This document shows, one piece after another, positions 12,301 through 23,227 of a stretch of 64,000 nucleotides of DNA; the first letter of the stretch is position 1, and every line of letters starts with the position of its first letter. The notes under the pieces are model-generated. The model was not told the DNA's origin. It worked only from the letters and a program-made list of their open reading frames with translations, and did not search any database. Made by a program: the position numbers and the translations under genes. This stretch comes from Tanypteryx hageni (Eukaryota; Arthropoda; Insecta; Odonata; Petaluridae), in assembly GCA_028673005.1 (NCBI GenBank), contig CM054118.1, positions 90,558,858 to 90,622,857 of the forward strand, in the 5' to 3' direction.

Positions 12301-12580
12301 CTTTCGACAAATGTTTTCCTCAAGGCAGTCCCCGCCCGGAGATCCGATTGGGGGACTATTTTACCTCTGGATTGTTTTACCTCGAGAGAACTCATTTTGT
12401 TCAACCATATAATCATTACTAGGGATTGTAATGTGGTAGTTTCCCTCTTGCTTTCCACATCGCAGTACTGTAGCCGTTCAAATCGTTCTGATCCCGCCTA
12501 CAGCTGTATTGGATATAGACCCAACCAACATTATTTGTTTTCGGCTCTATCCCATTCTGACAGTACTGCTGCTTACTGCC
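12301..12580 (-). pseudogene. RTE-like LINE (copy A1), 5' end
   Basis: The minus strand from 12580 matches copy A2 from 20332: GGCAGTAAGCAGCAGTACTG, the CGGCTACAGTACTG region, then AATGAGTTCTCTCGAGGT and the coding start (GGKIVPQSD...). Both copies lose similarity at the same 5' point, which suggests this is the original 5' end or a shared truncation. Upstream on the minus strand lies a tRNA-like sequence. The reading is cut by the hAT element at 12300. Confidence 0.8.
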
Positions 12581-12609
12581 AGGCACTGATGATAGTTTTT
12601 TTTATAAAA

Positions 12610-12684
12610 CCTCCATTCGCGGGGTTTGAACCCTGGAATTTTGTAATGGGAAGCCGACACGCTAACCACTACACCACCAGTGCT
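12610..12684 (-). repeat. tRNA-like sequence, probable SINE head
   Basis: The minus strand has a good pol III A box (TGGTGTAGTGGTTAGCG) and B box (GGGTTCAAACCCCG) at tRNA spacing, within about 72 bases starting CACTGGTGGTGTAGTGG. The ends do not form a proper acceptor stem, so this is a tRNA-derived SINE head or tRNA pseudogene. It sits 30 bases upstream of the LINE A1 5' end in the same orientation and differs from the SINE family at 23228 and 41900. Confidence 0.55.
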
Positions 12685-13132
12685 TTTTTTTGTTATAAGC
12701 CTAAAATTGCTATATTTTTGTAACAAATACAGTTAATAAAAACATCACTAGATATGATTAAAGACATTCTATGAATCCACGCCCATTATCTAAAAAAAAT
12801 AGCAATGGAGCTCTTTCAAAGATTCTTCCCCTTCCGCCTGGAGAAATTTCTGCAGACGCCCATGAGGAAAGAAAAAGTACAGCTGCATCCGAAAATATGA
12901 GTTACCAAGGAATCGGCTTAACACAAAACAAACGAATCATCAGTACATATCCATTGCAGTTTATAACAAGCATTGAAGTTAACCTGGAATCATGTTGTTT
13001 GCTACAACTGCATCGCATCGAAAGTCAGGAGATTCTGGCATTGAAGTAAAAAAAATGCAAAGAGATGATAAAAGATTTTGAGGTTCTGAATCCAGAAACA
13101 TGGTCGGAAAATATAGATTGTAAAATGGAAAA
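12685..13132. other. Unassigned interval with one open frame
   Basis: An open frame at 12771-13049 (92 codons, SNGALSKILPLPPGEISADA...) and the following text in another frame (DFEVLNPETWSENID) could be an old transposase fragment; the VLNPETW-like motif recalls hAT proteins. I cannot support a product. Confidence 0.25.
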
Positions 13133-14060
13133 GGTTACGCTCTGCCCCTCTGAGATTTGGACCAAATATGGAGAGTAGGAGGTATATATGAAATAAGAGG
13201 TCCCTTGTATAAAAATACTTTACATTGGCCCTTAGTTTCTGATTGTAATTACCGTTCCAAATGTTTCAGAAATATGCAAACGTGATAAAAGTCCATTTGG
13301 AATATTAACATTACAGCATGAGCGGTGGCTGCGGTACATTTCTTTGTGTAATTTTTGGGTTCTCGTGTTCGAATTTTAATGGAAAAATACTCATATATAT
13401 TATTATTAAATATGTATTATTATTATAAAAAATCATTATACCGAAATATAATGTTAATAATAATATTTATTTAAAAATAATTTTTATAATAATATTTATA
13501 AAATATTATTATACCAGAATTATTGCTGTTATAGTATTGGTTTCCACATACATTTGCTATTCATAAAAATAACTATTATTAAGGATTAGAGATCATTTTA
13601 TTAATTCATACTGTGCTTCATACATAAAGAAGTACAGATTGTAACCAATAATTTTGGTATAGTAATATTTTATAAATATTATTATAATTATTATTATTAA
13701 ATAAATATTACTATTAACATTATATGTTGGTATAATGATATATTTTTATTATAATAATATGTATTTAATAAATATTAAAAGTATTCTTCCATTAGGGCTC
13801 GAACACGAGAACCCAAATATTATATAAATAAATATCAAGAATATAAAGAAAGGTTACCGTGTTAACCGACATGCCCACCAATCAAGTTTGACTATTAATA
13901 GTCCAAATGGATTTCATCTCGTTTGAGTATTTGGAACGGTAATTATTCGGAAGCTAAGGGCCAATGGGAAGAATTTTTATGGGGCCTCTTATATTATGTA
14001 TACTTTCTACTCTCCAAATTTCGTCCGAATCCCGGAGGGGCAGGGCGTAACGGCATAACC
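13133..14060. mobile_element. Foldback element with about 400-bp inverted arms
   Basis: The left arm (about 13133-13530) and the right arm (about 13648-14060) are inverted copies: GGTTACGCTCTGCCCCTC at the left matches the reverse of GAGGGGCAGGGCGTAAC at the right. Inward follow TTGGCCCTTAG, AATTACCGTTCCAAAT, GGGTTCTCGTGTTCGA and long AT-rich tracts in the same order. The spacer is about 117 bp and non-repetitive. Each arm holds tRNA-like words (GTGTTCGAGCCC resembles a B box; GGTGGGCATGTCGGTTAAC resembles an A box). No coding sequence is supported; the 60-codon frame at 13923 lies in the arm. Confidence 0.8.
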
Positions 14061-14151
14061 TCTCTCTGTAAGCTTACAATGAAACAAACACATCAAGGGC
14101 AATAATCGATTGGAAATTTTTATGAAAAGTTACTCTTATGTGTGTGAACAT

Positions 14152-14212
14152 AGTGTGTGAAGTTATATACGATATATATCGCTCAAATACGATATCGAGA
14201 TAAAAAATTATA
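14152..14212. repeat. 55-bp repeat shared with 30412-30466
   Basis: The minus strand here carries TCTCGATATCGTATTTGAGC followed by GATATATATCGTATATAAC and TTCACACAC, identical over about 55 bases to 30412-30466. It lies between the foldback element and MITE copy 2. It is internally palindromic (CGATATATATCG). It may be a transposon end; the family is unknown. Confidence 0.65.
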
Positions 14213-14275
14213 AATGGTATTTATTAATTATTTTTCTTCAAGTCTCTATAAATTTATTTCTTTAAGAATCTCATA

Positions 14276-15413
14276 CACCACCTTTTTGAACTTTGCGTGC
14301 TTTCGGTTAAAAAATTTGCACTTTGCAACAAAATATTTTATTCTGTCCATTACTTGTTTTGCATAAATTATTTGTATTTTGCATTATGCATTTGCGATGC
14401 CAACAAGCGGGACTCCCTCTACTTTTTTGTTTCAAAGTTCAGTTTAAACTTTGGCGCCATAGAAAAGGACTTATTATTATATTATAGTTATAGTGCTCAT
14501 AATTAGCAGTTTTTGAAGTAGAAAAACATGATAACTTGCAACTTAATTATATTGTAGCTCTGATTGAACGTCATCACAAATGCCACTATTTTCGATGCAA
14601 AACTTGAGTTTAAATTTAAAGAAATGCCATCGTTTTGGAATGTAAGGTTCTCATTTACTATTATTTTTGTATTTTTAATGTAATTTAGGAAAATGTTATT
14701 TTGTTTTGCTGGGTTTTCATTTTTTATTATAAATTTTTAATGTAAATCTAAGAATTGCTATCGTCTTGTAACGTAAGATTTTCTGCTGCGTATATTGAAT
14801 GAGATTACTAAAAGAAATATTACAACTTTAATGCTTTGTTTTTATTTATTGTGAGGTATTTTGAAAAAAATGAAAAATATTACTTTCTTACGCTAGGTTT
14901 TGATTTTCCGTTACAAGTTTCAAACGTAATTAATCATAGAAATGTTACCACTTTTTAATGCCAGTGTTTTTTTTTGCGACTTGGAACTCTTTGTTGCAGA
15001 ACCCAAGAATACATCTGTGCATCACATACTCTTACATTCCATTTCAGAAGTTCATCAATTTAAATTAAAGAATATCATTGGAATGAACTAAGCAAGATCA
15101 AAAATTGCATCCAAAAATGCACTGGATGGGAACTGCACAAGTGCCAAAAGAAGTGTAATCACTTTGTAATGTTATTACGCGTTTTGAAGATAATTAAAAG
15201 AATTTTTTTCACTTTATGTTGCTAGGTTTTCATTTGTTGTTACGTTGCTGTAACATTTTCATTTATTTTCTGTAAAACTGCATATTTATGATAAAATGAA
15301 TGTCTTAGATTGACTGGGAACTGTACTACCATAATAACATTGCGTCTCATGGGAAAATTGGACTTGCACTTCGCAAATTTGCATTTAGCATCAGTTTTCC
15401 AGAACCAATTATT
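14276..15413. mobile_element. TIR element, copy 2 (right end lost)
   Basis: It begins CACCACCTTTTTGAACTTTG after a TA and follows copy 1 (1-815) through GCCAACAAGC, CTCTACTTTTTTGTTTC and the TAGCAGTTTT segment. Similarity resumes near 15330 (GGGAAAATTGGACTTGCACT) and stops at CAGAACCAATTATTCAG, just before the place where copy 1 has its right inverted repeat. The middle is longer than in copy 1 and contains repeated ATTTGTTGTTACG-like words. It is non-coding. Confidence 0.65.
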
Positions 15414-15841
15414 CAGTATTTATATCGGCTTTTATTTATGGAGGGAATGTAAACAGTAAAATGTTATTTGTCATGAGCTATGGATTTAAGCTTCAACGTT
15501 GTTGGATATGTTAGTTGAAATGAAAATTACAGCTAGGTTCCCGAGTGCAGAAGTAGTTTTATTTATATTGAAATTAATAGACGAGGCAGAGATTTTGTAA
15601 AATTCCATAATATGAATTGGCATTGTTAAATTTAAAAACAAAACTTAAAATAACATTATTAAATCTGTTTTTTTTTTAAGTTGCATGGGTCCATCTCGAC
15701 AAAGGAATGTTAATTTAAAGTTGAAACAATGCATTAAAATGGTTTTTTAAAATATTATAAAGAACCAATTGGGACATTTGTGCAATTCTTTCTCCTGGTT
15801 TATCTTATTGGCATCTGGTCGCCCTATGCATTTATCAAGTA
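15414..15841. other. AT-rich spacer, no gene seen
   Basis: No coding frame, RNA or repeat was recognised between the decayed TIR element and the pogo-like element. Confidence 0.5.
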
Positions 15842-16837
15842 CAGTAATACCTCGATATCGTTATAACTAACTTTTTATTTGGACATCTATTTTTCATTTG
15901 CCATTAGCAATATAACTAACATTAGCATTAATAACATAGTAACATTTTTACTACCTAATGTGAGGAATATTTAATTAATTTCTCGCGGGTCCCGGCATTT
16001 TTCTCTCGCGACTCCGTACCGTCCCCGACCACCCGAAATTTTTTCCTGGCCTTTTCGATTTTTTCCGTGGTTCCGCGATTTTTTTCGCGGCGTTGCACTG
16101 CCAGCGACCTCCTTTACCGGGATGCGGATTTTTTCTGGGATCCTCAATTTCATATGCGGGTCCAGGCATTATTTTCTCCGAACTACGGAATATTCGCTAC
16201 GACACGAAATTTATTCAGGCTTCTTGGAGAAATATTTGCGAGGTTCCCGGATTTTTTCCGAAGCGACGCGCTCCGAGCGGTCTCGCTGCGGCCTCCCTCC
16301 CTGGGATGCGGATTTTTTTCTCACGACCCTTGATTTATTACGCGGCTCCAGACATTTTTTCCTCGCGACTCCAGACCGTCGTCGATGACATGGAATTTTA
16401 TCCGAACCGCCTCGAGATATCCCCGAGGTTGCCTGATTTTTTTTCCGAATCGACGCGCTCCGAGCGATCTCCCTCCCCTGGACGCGGATTTTTTCCACAA
16501 TCCTCGATTTCTTACGCGGGTCCTGGCGTTTTTTACTCCGAAAAACGGACCATTAGCTACGACCTGGAATTTTTTCGGGTTTCTTGGAGGTATTTCCGGG
16601 GTGACGCACTCCGCGATCACTCCGGGCTTCCTCTCTCGCGCCACTCCCCGGGATGCGGATTATTTAATTTACCATCTTTTCAAAATGTGATAATTAATGA
16701 GTTTTAGGTTATAAGATGCGAAGTTATTATGATTGGGAACGCTACCCCCCCCCCCCCCTTGGTAGTCATGTTATTCGATATACGATGACGAACGAATTTT
16801 TAGGAACCCCTCTACTTCGTATATCGAGGTATTACTG
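15842..16837. mobile_element. pogo-like MITE with perfect 17-bp TIRs
   Basis: CAGTAATACCTCGATAT at 15842-15858 is the exact reverse complement of 16821-16837, and TA lies directly outside both ends (15840-15841, 16838-16839). This fits a Tc1/mariner-pogo type insertion of 996 bp. The element encodes no transposase. Most of the interior is a GC-rich tandem array (15975-16680). A 15-base C-run at about 16743 precedes the right end. Its TIR resembles the pogo-like end at 6783-6801. Confidence 0.85.
15975..16680. repeat. GC-rich tandem array, unit 171-184 bp
   Basis: The word GATGCGGATTTTTTC (or close variant) recurs at 16121, 16305, 16481 and 16652, giving spacings of 184, 176 and 171. Each unit also holds CGCGGGTCC-GGC, a CTCGCGACTCC or CTCCGAA segment, and GACGCGCTCCGAGCG. 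A partial unit starts at about 15975. Open frames on both strands (such as 16093-16707) follow from the stop-poor GC-rich repeat and are not taken as genes. The array is far more GC-rich than its surroundings. Confidence 0.8.
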
Positions 16838-18239
16838 TAAGAAAGGGCAGCAGATAGAGAAGTGAGATCGAATCAGAAGCGATAGTGTTAGTTTTTACCG
16901 CATTAAGTGAGATATCAGGGTCTTGTCATACTGAAGGCTTTAGTTCCAGCAAATGGAAAATCCTTTCTTACTGTTATTTTACTTAACGTTCTAAGGAGAT
17001 CGCCTTTGATTGTTGAGCAAGGCAAAATGTCTCAATATATCTATAAAATTAATTACTTTCATCCAATATGGAAGTTAATGTGGGCTCCATGTGTTTAAGT
17101 TGTCATACAAATGCTGGTATTCACATCACTTGCTTCAAATGTGGAATTGTGCGAGAAAATTACTTGATCAATTTCTTAGATTTTTATGAAATATTTTTAT
17201 AAGGGTAAAAAATTAAATGGTTAAATTAATAACCAGGGGTTCTGGATGACTTGAAATTAATTTATATCGATTCACTACTGTTTATTCTTCCCGGTAGTAA
17301 AAAATGTTTATTTGCGAAGTCTGATTGTTTTCATTTTAAAAATTAACAGCCAAAGAGCACCAATTTTCAGTTTTAATTAAAAAATAATAATTATTTTTTA
17401 AGTCTTAAAAGAAAATGAATTGAAATCAGGTATGCTTAAAGCCAATGTGCAAGCATAAATTTATCTATATTTTTCATTTATTTTAATTGTAAAACCTGAA
17501 ATTCTTAAACATTACGGCTCATCCATCGATAGTGACCATTTAAAGCTAATTAAATCGCAGAGCATAATTATGCTCCATAAATTTCACTCATTTTGATAGA
17601 TTGTGCGTTTGAAGGACAATTAAGACTAGAAATACCAGTGTTATTGAAAGATTGTTAACAAGTGATAATATTATTCTACAAAATCGTGAATATTTAGTTA
17701 ATTAATTATTGTGCAGAAATTCCTAATTGACTTGTATAACATTTTGAATTTTCCTCTTTATTTAAGGTGTCTGCTGAGCCAAAATGGACCAGAGGAAGTG
17801 GACGTGCATGGTGTTGGGAAGAGTGAAGAGAGTACTGCTGAGATGCACCTGGAATATAGAGACATCTGGGTGTGAGAGTTGAGTGGAGTCTTGGCTGGAG
17901 GATATGGGATGAGAGAGGGTTTTATGCCTAGACCTTGCAAATTCTGGTCTGTTCTCAAAAGCAGATAATGGTGGCGAGTGGAATGGGAATGAATATTCAT
18001 TAATCTGGATTAAATGACTTCTCATAATTTATGATTGCTCTTAATTCATTGCACTTATCAAAGAAATGGAAATATAGACTTTGTACCTGGACGATGCTTT
18101 AGACATAGAACTATTTTATTTAGTGCCAGGCTTTTTATTAATATTTATAAATTAATTACATTAAAGAAGCAAGAAAATAAAAATGCAATATGCTTTAATT
18201 TCCCTCTAGAGACTAAATTGAATCAAGTTATAAAATGAA
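16838..18239. other. AT-rich intergenic region, no gene supported
   Basis: 17760-18030 is less AT-rich and open on the minus strand in two frames (80 and 87 codons), but the peptides show no recognisable domain and no splice context could be defended. The rest is plain AT-rich DNA. Confidence 0.45.
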
Positions 18240-18960
18240 AAATTTTAATTGTAGTCAAATTCTGAATTCATATCAAGAATAAAATTTCAATTCTGAATTT
18301 TTGTTAAAATTTCCAATTCTCAACTTGTCTTGAGAGGAGCTAGTCAATTTCAATTTTATAAGTTCCTAGAAAATTCTATCCATCCAATATTTAAGTTTTT
18401 GAACTGTTCTTTTAAAAGTAACTGTTCTTTAAAATTTGCTTGAGGTTTTTCTTTGCAAAATATTTTCCATTTCTTTTTCTAAGTGCAATGTCAAAATTAT
18501 TTCCAACTTAACAGTAAAATTCAGAATTCAAATCATAATTATTGGCATAATTAAATTGGTAATTTCCTTGTAATTATTTTCAATTCATATATTGAATGCA
18601 TCTAGTCAATTTCCAAAGTAAAGTCCCGTTAACCCATAAAATTCCAAATTATTTTCTAAGCTTTTCAACTTCTTTTAAAAATATTCTCTTGAAAAATTGT
18701 TGGACGTCTTTTGGAAATATTTCCCATTTCTTTCTCTAAGTGTTATTAACTTTCCTATTTAACTGTTCTTTTTAAAACAACTGTTCTTTGCTAGATGACT
18801 TCAAAAGACTGCGAGCAATAAAATTTCAAATTATTCTAACTGTTTTTTCAAATATGCCAGACATTTTCCGTTTCTTTTTCCGAATGTAAAATTTTTTCAG
18901 AGCAATCATGAATTTTTTATTCTTTTTAATCCAAGTTTTTCCCATTCCATTTACTGCCAT
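18240..18960. repeat. Degenerate AT-rich tandem repeat
   Basis: The segment TTTCCATTTCTTTTTCTAAG recurs with changes at about 18463, 18721 and 18866, and CTAGTCAATTTC at about 18338 and 18603. Between them come CAATTCT, TTTAAAA and ACTGTTCTTT words in similar order. The spacing (about 258 then 145) is irregular, so this is an old, partly deleted array rather than a satellite. Confidence 0.45.
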
Positions 18961-19088
18961 TTTTTTCTTTTGTTAAAAGACCAGTTTTTCATCATCTGGG
19001 TATAATATTTCTCTTTCATCCCATCTTATTTAATCTAGCCCTGCACATAGACTCCGCTTTGCTCTCACACCCATGATTGGAGGGGATG

Positions 19089-19118
19089 AAGGGGTGAGGG
19101 TTTTTTCCCTCACCCCTT
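19089..19118. repeat. Perfect 12-bp hairpin with T6 loop
   Basis: AAGGGGTGAGGG (19089-19100), TTTTTT, then CCCTCACCCCTT (19107-19118). It is followed by more T residues. No gene ends here, so a role as a terminator is not supported. Confidence 0.65.
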
Positions 19119-20244
19119 TTTTGAAGGAAGCAGAAACAACAAATGGAAATAATTACTGTTCTTGTAAAAAATATTGAACCTTGTCATTTATTGTAATTTT
19201 TGTTGCAAGTACAATTTGTACCATCACAATGTACAATTTTCACAGCAATACAATAAAGAGAATACAACGAACTATTGTTTTTCAATTTCGTGAGAGCAAG
19301 TCCAGAAGCTTCTCCCAGACACCCTTTTGAGCACGTTGGACTTTGGGGATTTTTATATAGGCAATTTTGGCAAAATCCTCCTCCCCTTCCCTCTCTGCTC
19401 AGTCACTTCAGCTGCAATCCCTTCAGTGTAGTCACTTGACTACAGCTGCAGTCTTTTACTACTGCTTCTAGTTGATCACTTTCTTCACTTCACTGACTAG
19501 TCTTCACTACACAATTTATTCTGCTGCACAATTCACCAAAATAACAGTGGCCCCCTCAAAATATTTGCCCCCTGTTGGTCAAGGGATTGCGATAATTGAA
19601 ACAACTGAATTGTACATAAGAGCAATGTACTGCATGAACAGAAGGAAAAATAATGCCAGCAGTATTGAATCAATAAGCAATTACTATGGTTAATGTAAAA
19701 AAACATTAAATTCTTCATGAAATTACTAAGTTTCCTCAGCAAAAGCATTGAAATGCTAATACGAGATGTTAAATGCAACTTCACTTAATGAATTCCTAAA
19801 AACAACTCCTTTTTAGCCAAAATTAAGTTCCATGAAATAATGCATGACTTTACATGGTATTTACCTGGATAATAAGATTTTTTCCCATTCCATAGTATTT
19901 TATAAATTGCCTTACAATTTGCATAAACCTAAAAGAATATGACTAGTTCTACTAGCAATTTACTTGTTTATAATGGCAAGTATTAGCTGAAATGTTTTAT
20001 ATATCATAGAAAACAATCTCCTTGCTTGGAGTTAATGTTTTATAATGATAACCTTAGCGATCCAGCATCACAAATGTTTACTTGTTCTCATGTGACATTC
20101 AAACTCAAAGTAATTCTAAAATATTAAACTGAAATATTGTCAAAGTAAATGCATGACAAAAGGGAAAAACCACAAAATATTAAGGATTTCAAGAAATATG
20201 TCACTAGGACTTGTTATTTAATTAACTTCCAATTCTTATATCCA

Positions 20245-20248
<4 letters not shown>
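19119..20248. other. AT-rich interval, no gene seen
   Basis: Short frames at 19472-19693 and 19533-19784 overlap on opposite strands and show no recognisable domain. CT-rich text with repeated CACTTCA and TCACTT words occurs at 19380-19520. Confidence 0.45.
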
Positions 20249-20322
<74 letters not shown>

Positions 20323-20331
20323 TAGATAGAT
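20249..20331. repeat. (TA)n and (GATA)n microsatellite
   Basis: About 36 TA units (20249-20320) are followed by three GATA units. They abut the 5' end of LINE copy A2, which begins at about 20332; the LINE probably inserted into, or seeded, the repeat. Confidence 0.9.
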
Positions 20332-20517
20332 AGGCAGTAGGCAGCAGTACTGTCAGTATGGTATAGAGCCGAAAACAAATGATGTTGGTTGGGTCTATAT
20401 CCAATACAGCTGTAGGTGTGATCAGGACGATTTGAACGGCTACAGTACTGCAATGCGGAAAGCAAGAGGGAAACTACCACATTACAATCCCTAGTAATGA
20501 TTATATGGTTGGACAAA

Positions 20518-21600
20518 ATGAGTTCTCTCGAGGTAAAACAATCCGGAGGTAAAATAGTCCCCCAATCGGATCTCCAGGCGGGGACTGCCTTGAGGAAAAC
20601 ATTTGTCGAAAGTAATTTACGAATAGGGACTTGGAACGTAAGAACTATGAGAAAAGCAGGAAAGCTAGAGAACTTGAAAGAAGAAATGAGAAGAAATAGA
20701 GTTGACATTATAGGACTAAGGGAAACTAGATGGGAGGGAGAAGGACAGTTCGACTCGGAAGAATTCACGGTAATTTATTCTGGAGGAAATAGTGGGGAAA
20801 GGGGAGTAGCTCTGGTACTTAGGAAAGATATGATGAAAAGCGTGACAAAGATAATAGCAACGAACGATAGACCGATGGCAATAAAGCTAAAAGCAGTCCC
20901 AGTGGACATGCTGATAATCCAGGTATATATTCCAACGTCAGCTCATGAAGATGAAGAAATCGATGAGATTTATGAGCAAATTAATGAAATTTATGAAGAA
21001 GACGGAAGAGGAAAGGTAAAATGCATAATAATGGGAGATTGGAACAGCATAGTCGGAGAAGGACAGGAAGAAAATGTTGTCGGGCAATACGGACTTGGGA
21101 AGAGAAATCGAGGAGGGGAGAAACTCGTAGAATTCTGCATCAATAATGACCTTGTCGTGACCAATACATGGTTCAAAAACCATGAACGAAGGTTATACAC
21201 ATGGAAAAGCCCAGGAGATAGAATGAGATGCCAAATAGATTATATCCTTGTAAAACAAAGATTCAGGAACAGCATAAAGAACGCCGAGGCATTTCAAGGA
21301 GCGGACATTGATTCAGATCACAGCCTTCTAATACTTGACGTGAGTACAAAGCTCAAACAAATAAGAAAAACGAGAAGAGAAAGACAGACCTGGGACCTAG
21401 AAAAACTGAAAGAAAGGCAGGATGTAGTCAGCATGAAGTTGGAAGATAACCTAAGAAAGTTGGAAAACAAACCGAAGACCGTTGATATAGCATGGGATGA
21501 AATTAAATCCAGTATCAAGGATACCTTGGATAAAGAGATGGAAAACAAGAGAAGAAAATCAGAAAACCATGGATCACGAAGGAAATGCTGGAGAAAATGA
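20518..21600 (+). pseudogene. RTE-like LINE A2, AP endonuclease part
   Basis: This is the N-terminal endonuclease that nicks target DNA. I chose the ATG at 20518 because the leader and codons after it (MSSLEVKQSGGKIVPQS) line up with the first ATG of RTE-B (MDLSGVKYSGGKIVPQS); two ATG/ATG-like codons upstream are not shared. Visible motifs: GTWNVRTM (Asn), LRETRWEGEG (Glu), QVYIPTSAH (Tyr), GDWNSIVG (Asp-x-Asn), RRLYTWKSPGDRMRCQIDYI and DIDSDHSLLI (Ser-Asp-His). All catalytic positions expected for the family are present. The frame shifts near 21561, where the linker (KPWITKEMLEKMNERRKWKN) continues in another frame, so no full protein can be made. Confidence 0.85.
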
Positions 21601-23226
21601 ATGAGAGACGAAAATGGAAAAACGTTAACAGTGAAGAAGGTAGAGCCAACTATAGGCGTATAAACAATGAGTTGAGAAGGGTAACAGATAAAGCTAGAGA
21701 AAATTGGATAAAAGGAAAATGTGATGAAATAGAACAAATGGAGAAGTTAGGACGGTACGATATGATGTACGCTAGGGCACTGGAATTAGAAGATAAGAAG
21801 TCTAATGGAATTTGTGGTAAAGGAATTATGAATACGGATGGGAAGATAGTCTCAGAAACAAAGGATGTAGCACAGGTATGGGAAGAATACATTAAGGAAT
21901 TATACAGCAAACAGGCAGGAGCGGCAAAAATAGAACTGGAAAATGAGGAAAACATTGAAGAAGACAACTTAGGACCAAGTATTATGGAGAGCAAAGTAGA
22001 AAAGCGATAGTGCAACTAAAGAAGGGGAAAGCCACGGGCAGCGATGGAATACCGGCTGAGATACTTAAAGTCATAGGATCAGAAGGACTAAAAGCGATCA
22101 TGAAATTAATTAATAAGATTTACGACATGGGAGAGTGGCCTTGGGATTTCCTAGAAGTAACAATGATCCCTCTAAAGAAGAAGCCAAAGGCAATGCAGTG
22201 TAAAGATTACAGAACGATAAGCCTTCTGTCACACATATCGAAGATCATCACGAGGATTCTTAATAAAAGGCTGGAGAAAAAGGCAGAAGAAATACTAGGG
22301 GAAGATCAATTCAGTTTCAGAAAAGGACGAGGGACTAGAGATGCTATAGGAGTAGTTAGAATCATATCAGAAAGGGCAATAGAATACAGTCAAGATATCT
22401 GCACATGTTTCGTAGACTGGCAGAAGGCCTTTGATAGAGTAAATTGTTTCAAGTTGATTAAGATATTAAAGGATATAGGTATAGACTGGAAAGACAGGAG
22501 ACTGATTAGGAATCTATATGTGAATGAAATTGTAAAGGTCAGGTTTGAGAATGTGGACACCTGCGGAATAAATATCAGTAGAGGAGTAAAACAAGGCTGC
22601 TGCCTATCGCCAACCCTATTCAATATATATGGAGAAAGTCTAATGCAAGAAGCTTTAGAAGGCACAGGAGATTTCAAAATTGGAGGAAGGATTATAAGAA
22701 CAGTAAAATACGCAGATGATCAAGTACTTTTAGCAAGAAAGGAATAGGAGCTACAAAAAATGATAAATAGACTAGTGATAACAGGTAGAAAATACTGTAT
22801 GGAAATAAATACAGAAAAATCCAAGGTCATTTGAATATCGGGTAAAGAAGAGAATCTGAACATAAGTATTGGGGGAAAGCCTTTAGAACAAGTTTCAGAA
22901 TATAAATACCTTGGAAGCATCATAACACAAGAAGCAAAATGTACGGATGAGATCAGAACTAGAATAGGAAAAGCAAAAGTGGCTTTCTGGAGAAAGAAAC
23001 AACTACTTACAGGGAATATAAGGGAAGATATCCACAAGAAGTTGATAAAATGCTATGTATGGAGTATATAGCATTGTATGAGGCAGAAACATGGATGCTA
23101 AGGAAAAATGACATAAAATACTTGGAAAGCTTTGAAATGTGGACTTGGAGGAGAATGTTAAAGATAAAATGGACAGATAGGATGAAAAACGATGAAGTGC
23201 TATGAAGAATAGGAGAGAAGTGAATG
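21561..23226 (+). pseudogene. RTE-like LINE A2, reverse transcriptase part
   Basis: The linker (RRVTDKARENWIKGKCDE, GRYDMMYARALELE) runs to 22010, then shifts one base near 22003 into the RT frame (22010-22747). RT landmarks are GSDGIPAEILK, CKDYRTISLLSHISK, DQFSFRKGRGTRDAIG, CFVDWQKAFDRVN (catalytic Asp), GVKQGCCLSPTLFNIY and KYADDQVLLARKE with YADD at about 22709-22720. A stop at 22745 and another near 22832 interrupt the thumb, which continues with LEQVSEYKYLGSIIT and KLIKCYVWSI. A further frameshift lies near 23070. The catalytic centre is intact but the copy cannot be active. Confidence 0.85.
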
Positions 23227-23227
23227 A

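Noticed and set aside
16093..16707. 204-codon plus frame and overlapping minus frames
   Set aside because: They lie in the GC-rich tandem array, are open on several frames at once and show no domain.
19089..19118. Hairpin followed by T-run as a bacterial-type terminator
   Set aside because: The sequence is eukaryotic, with introns and insect-type repeats, and no gene ends at this point.
20214..20768. 184-codon minus frame ending in an Ile/Tyr repeat
   Set aside because: It is antisense to the LINE A2 leader and reads into the (TA)n microsatellite.
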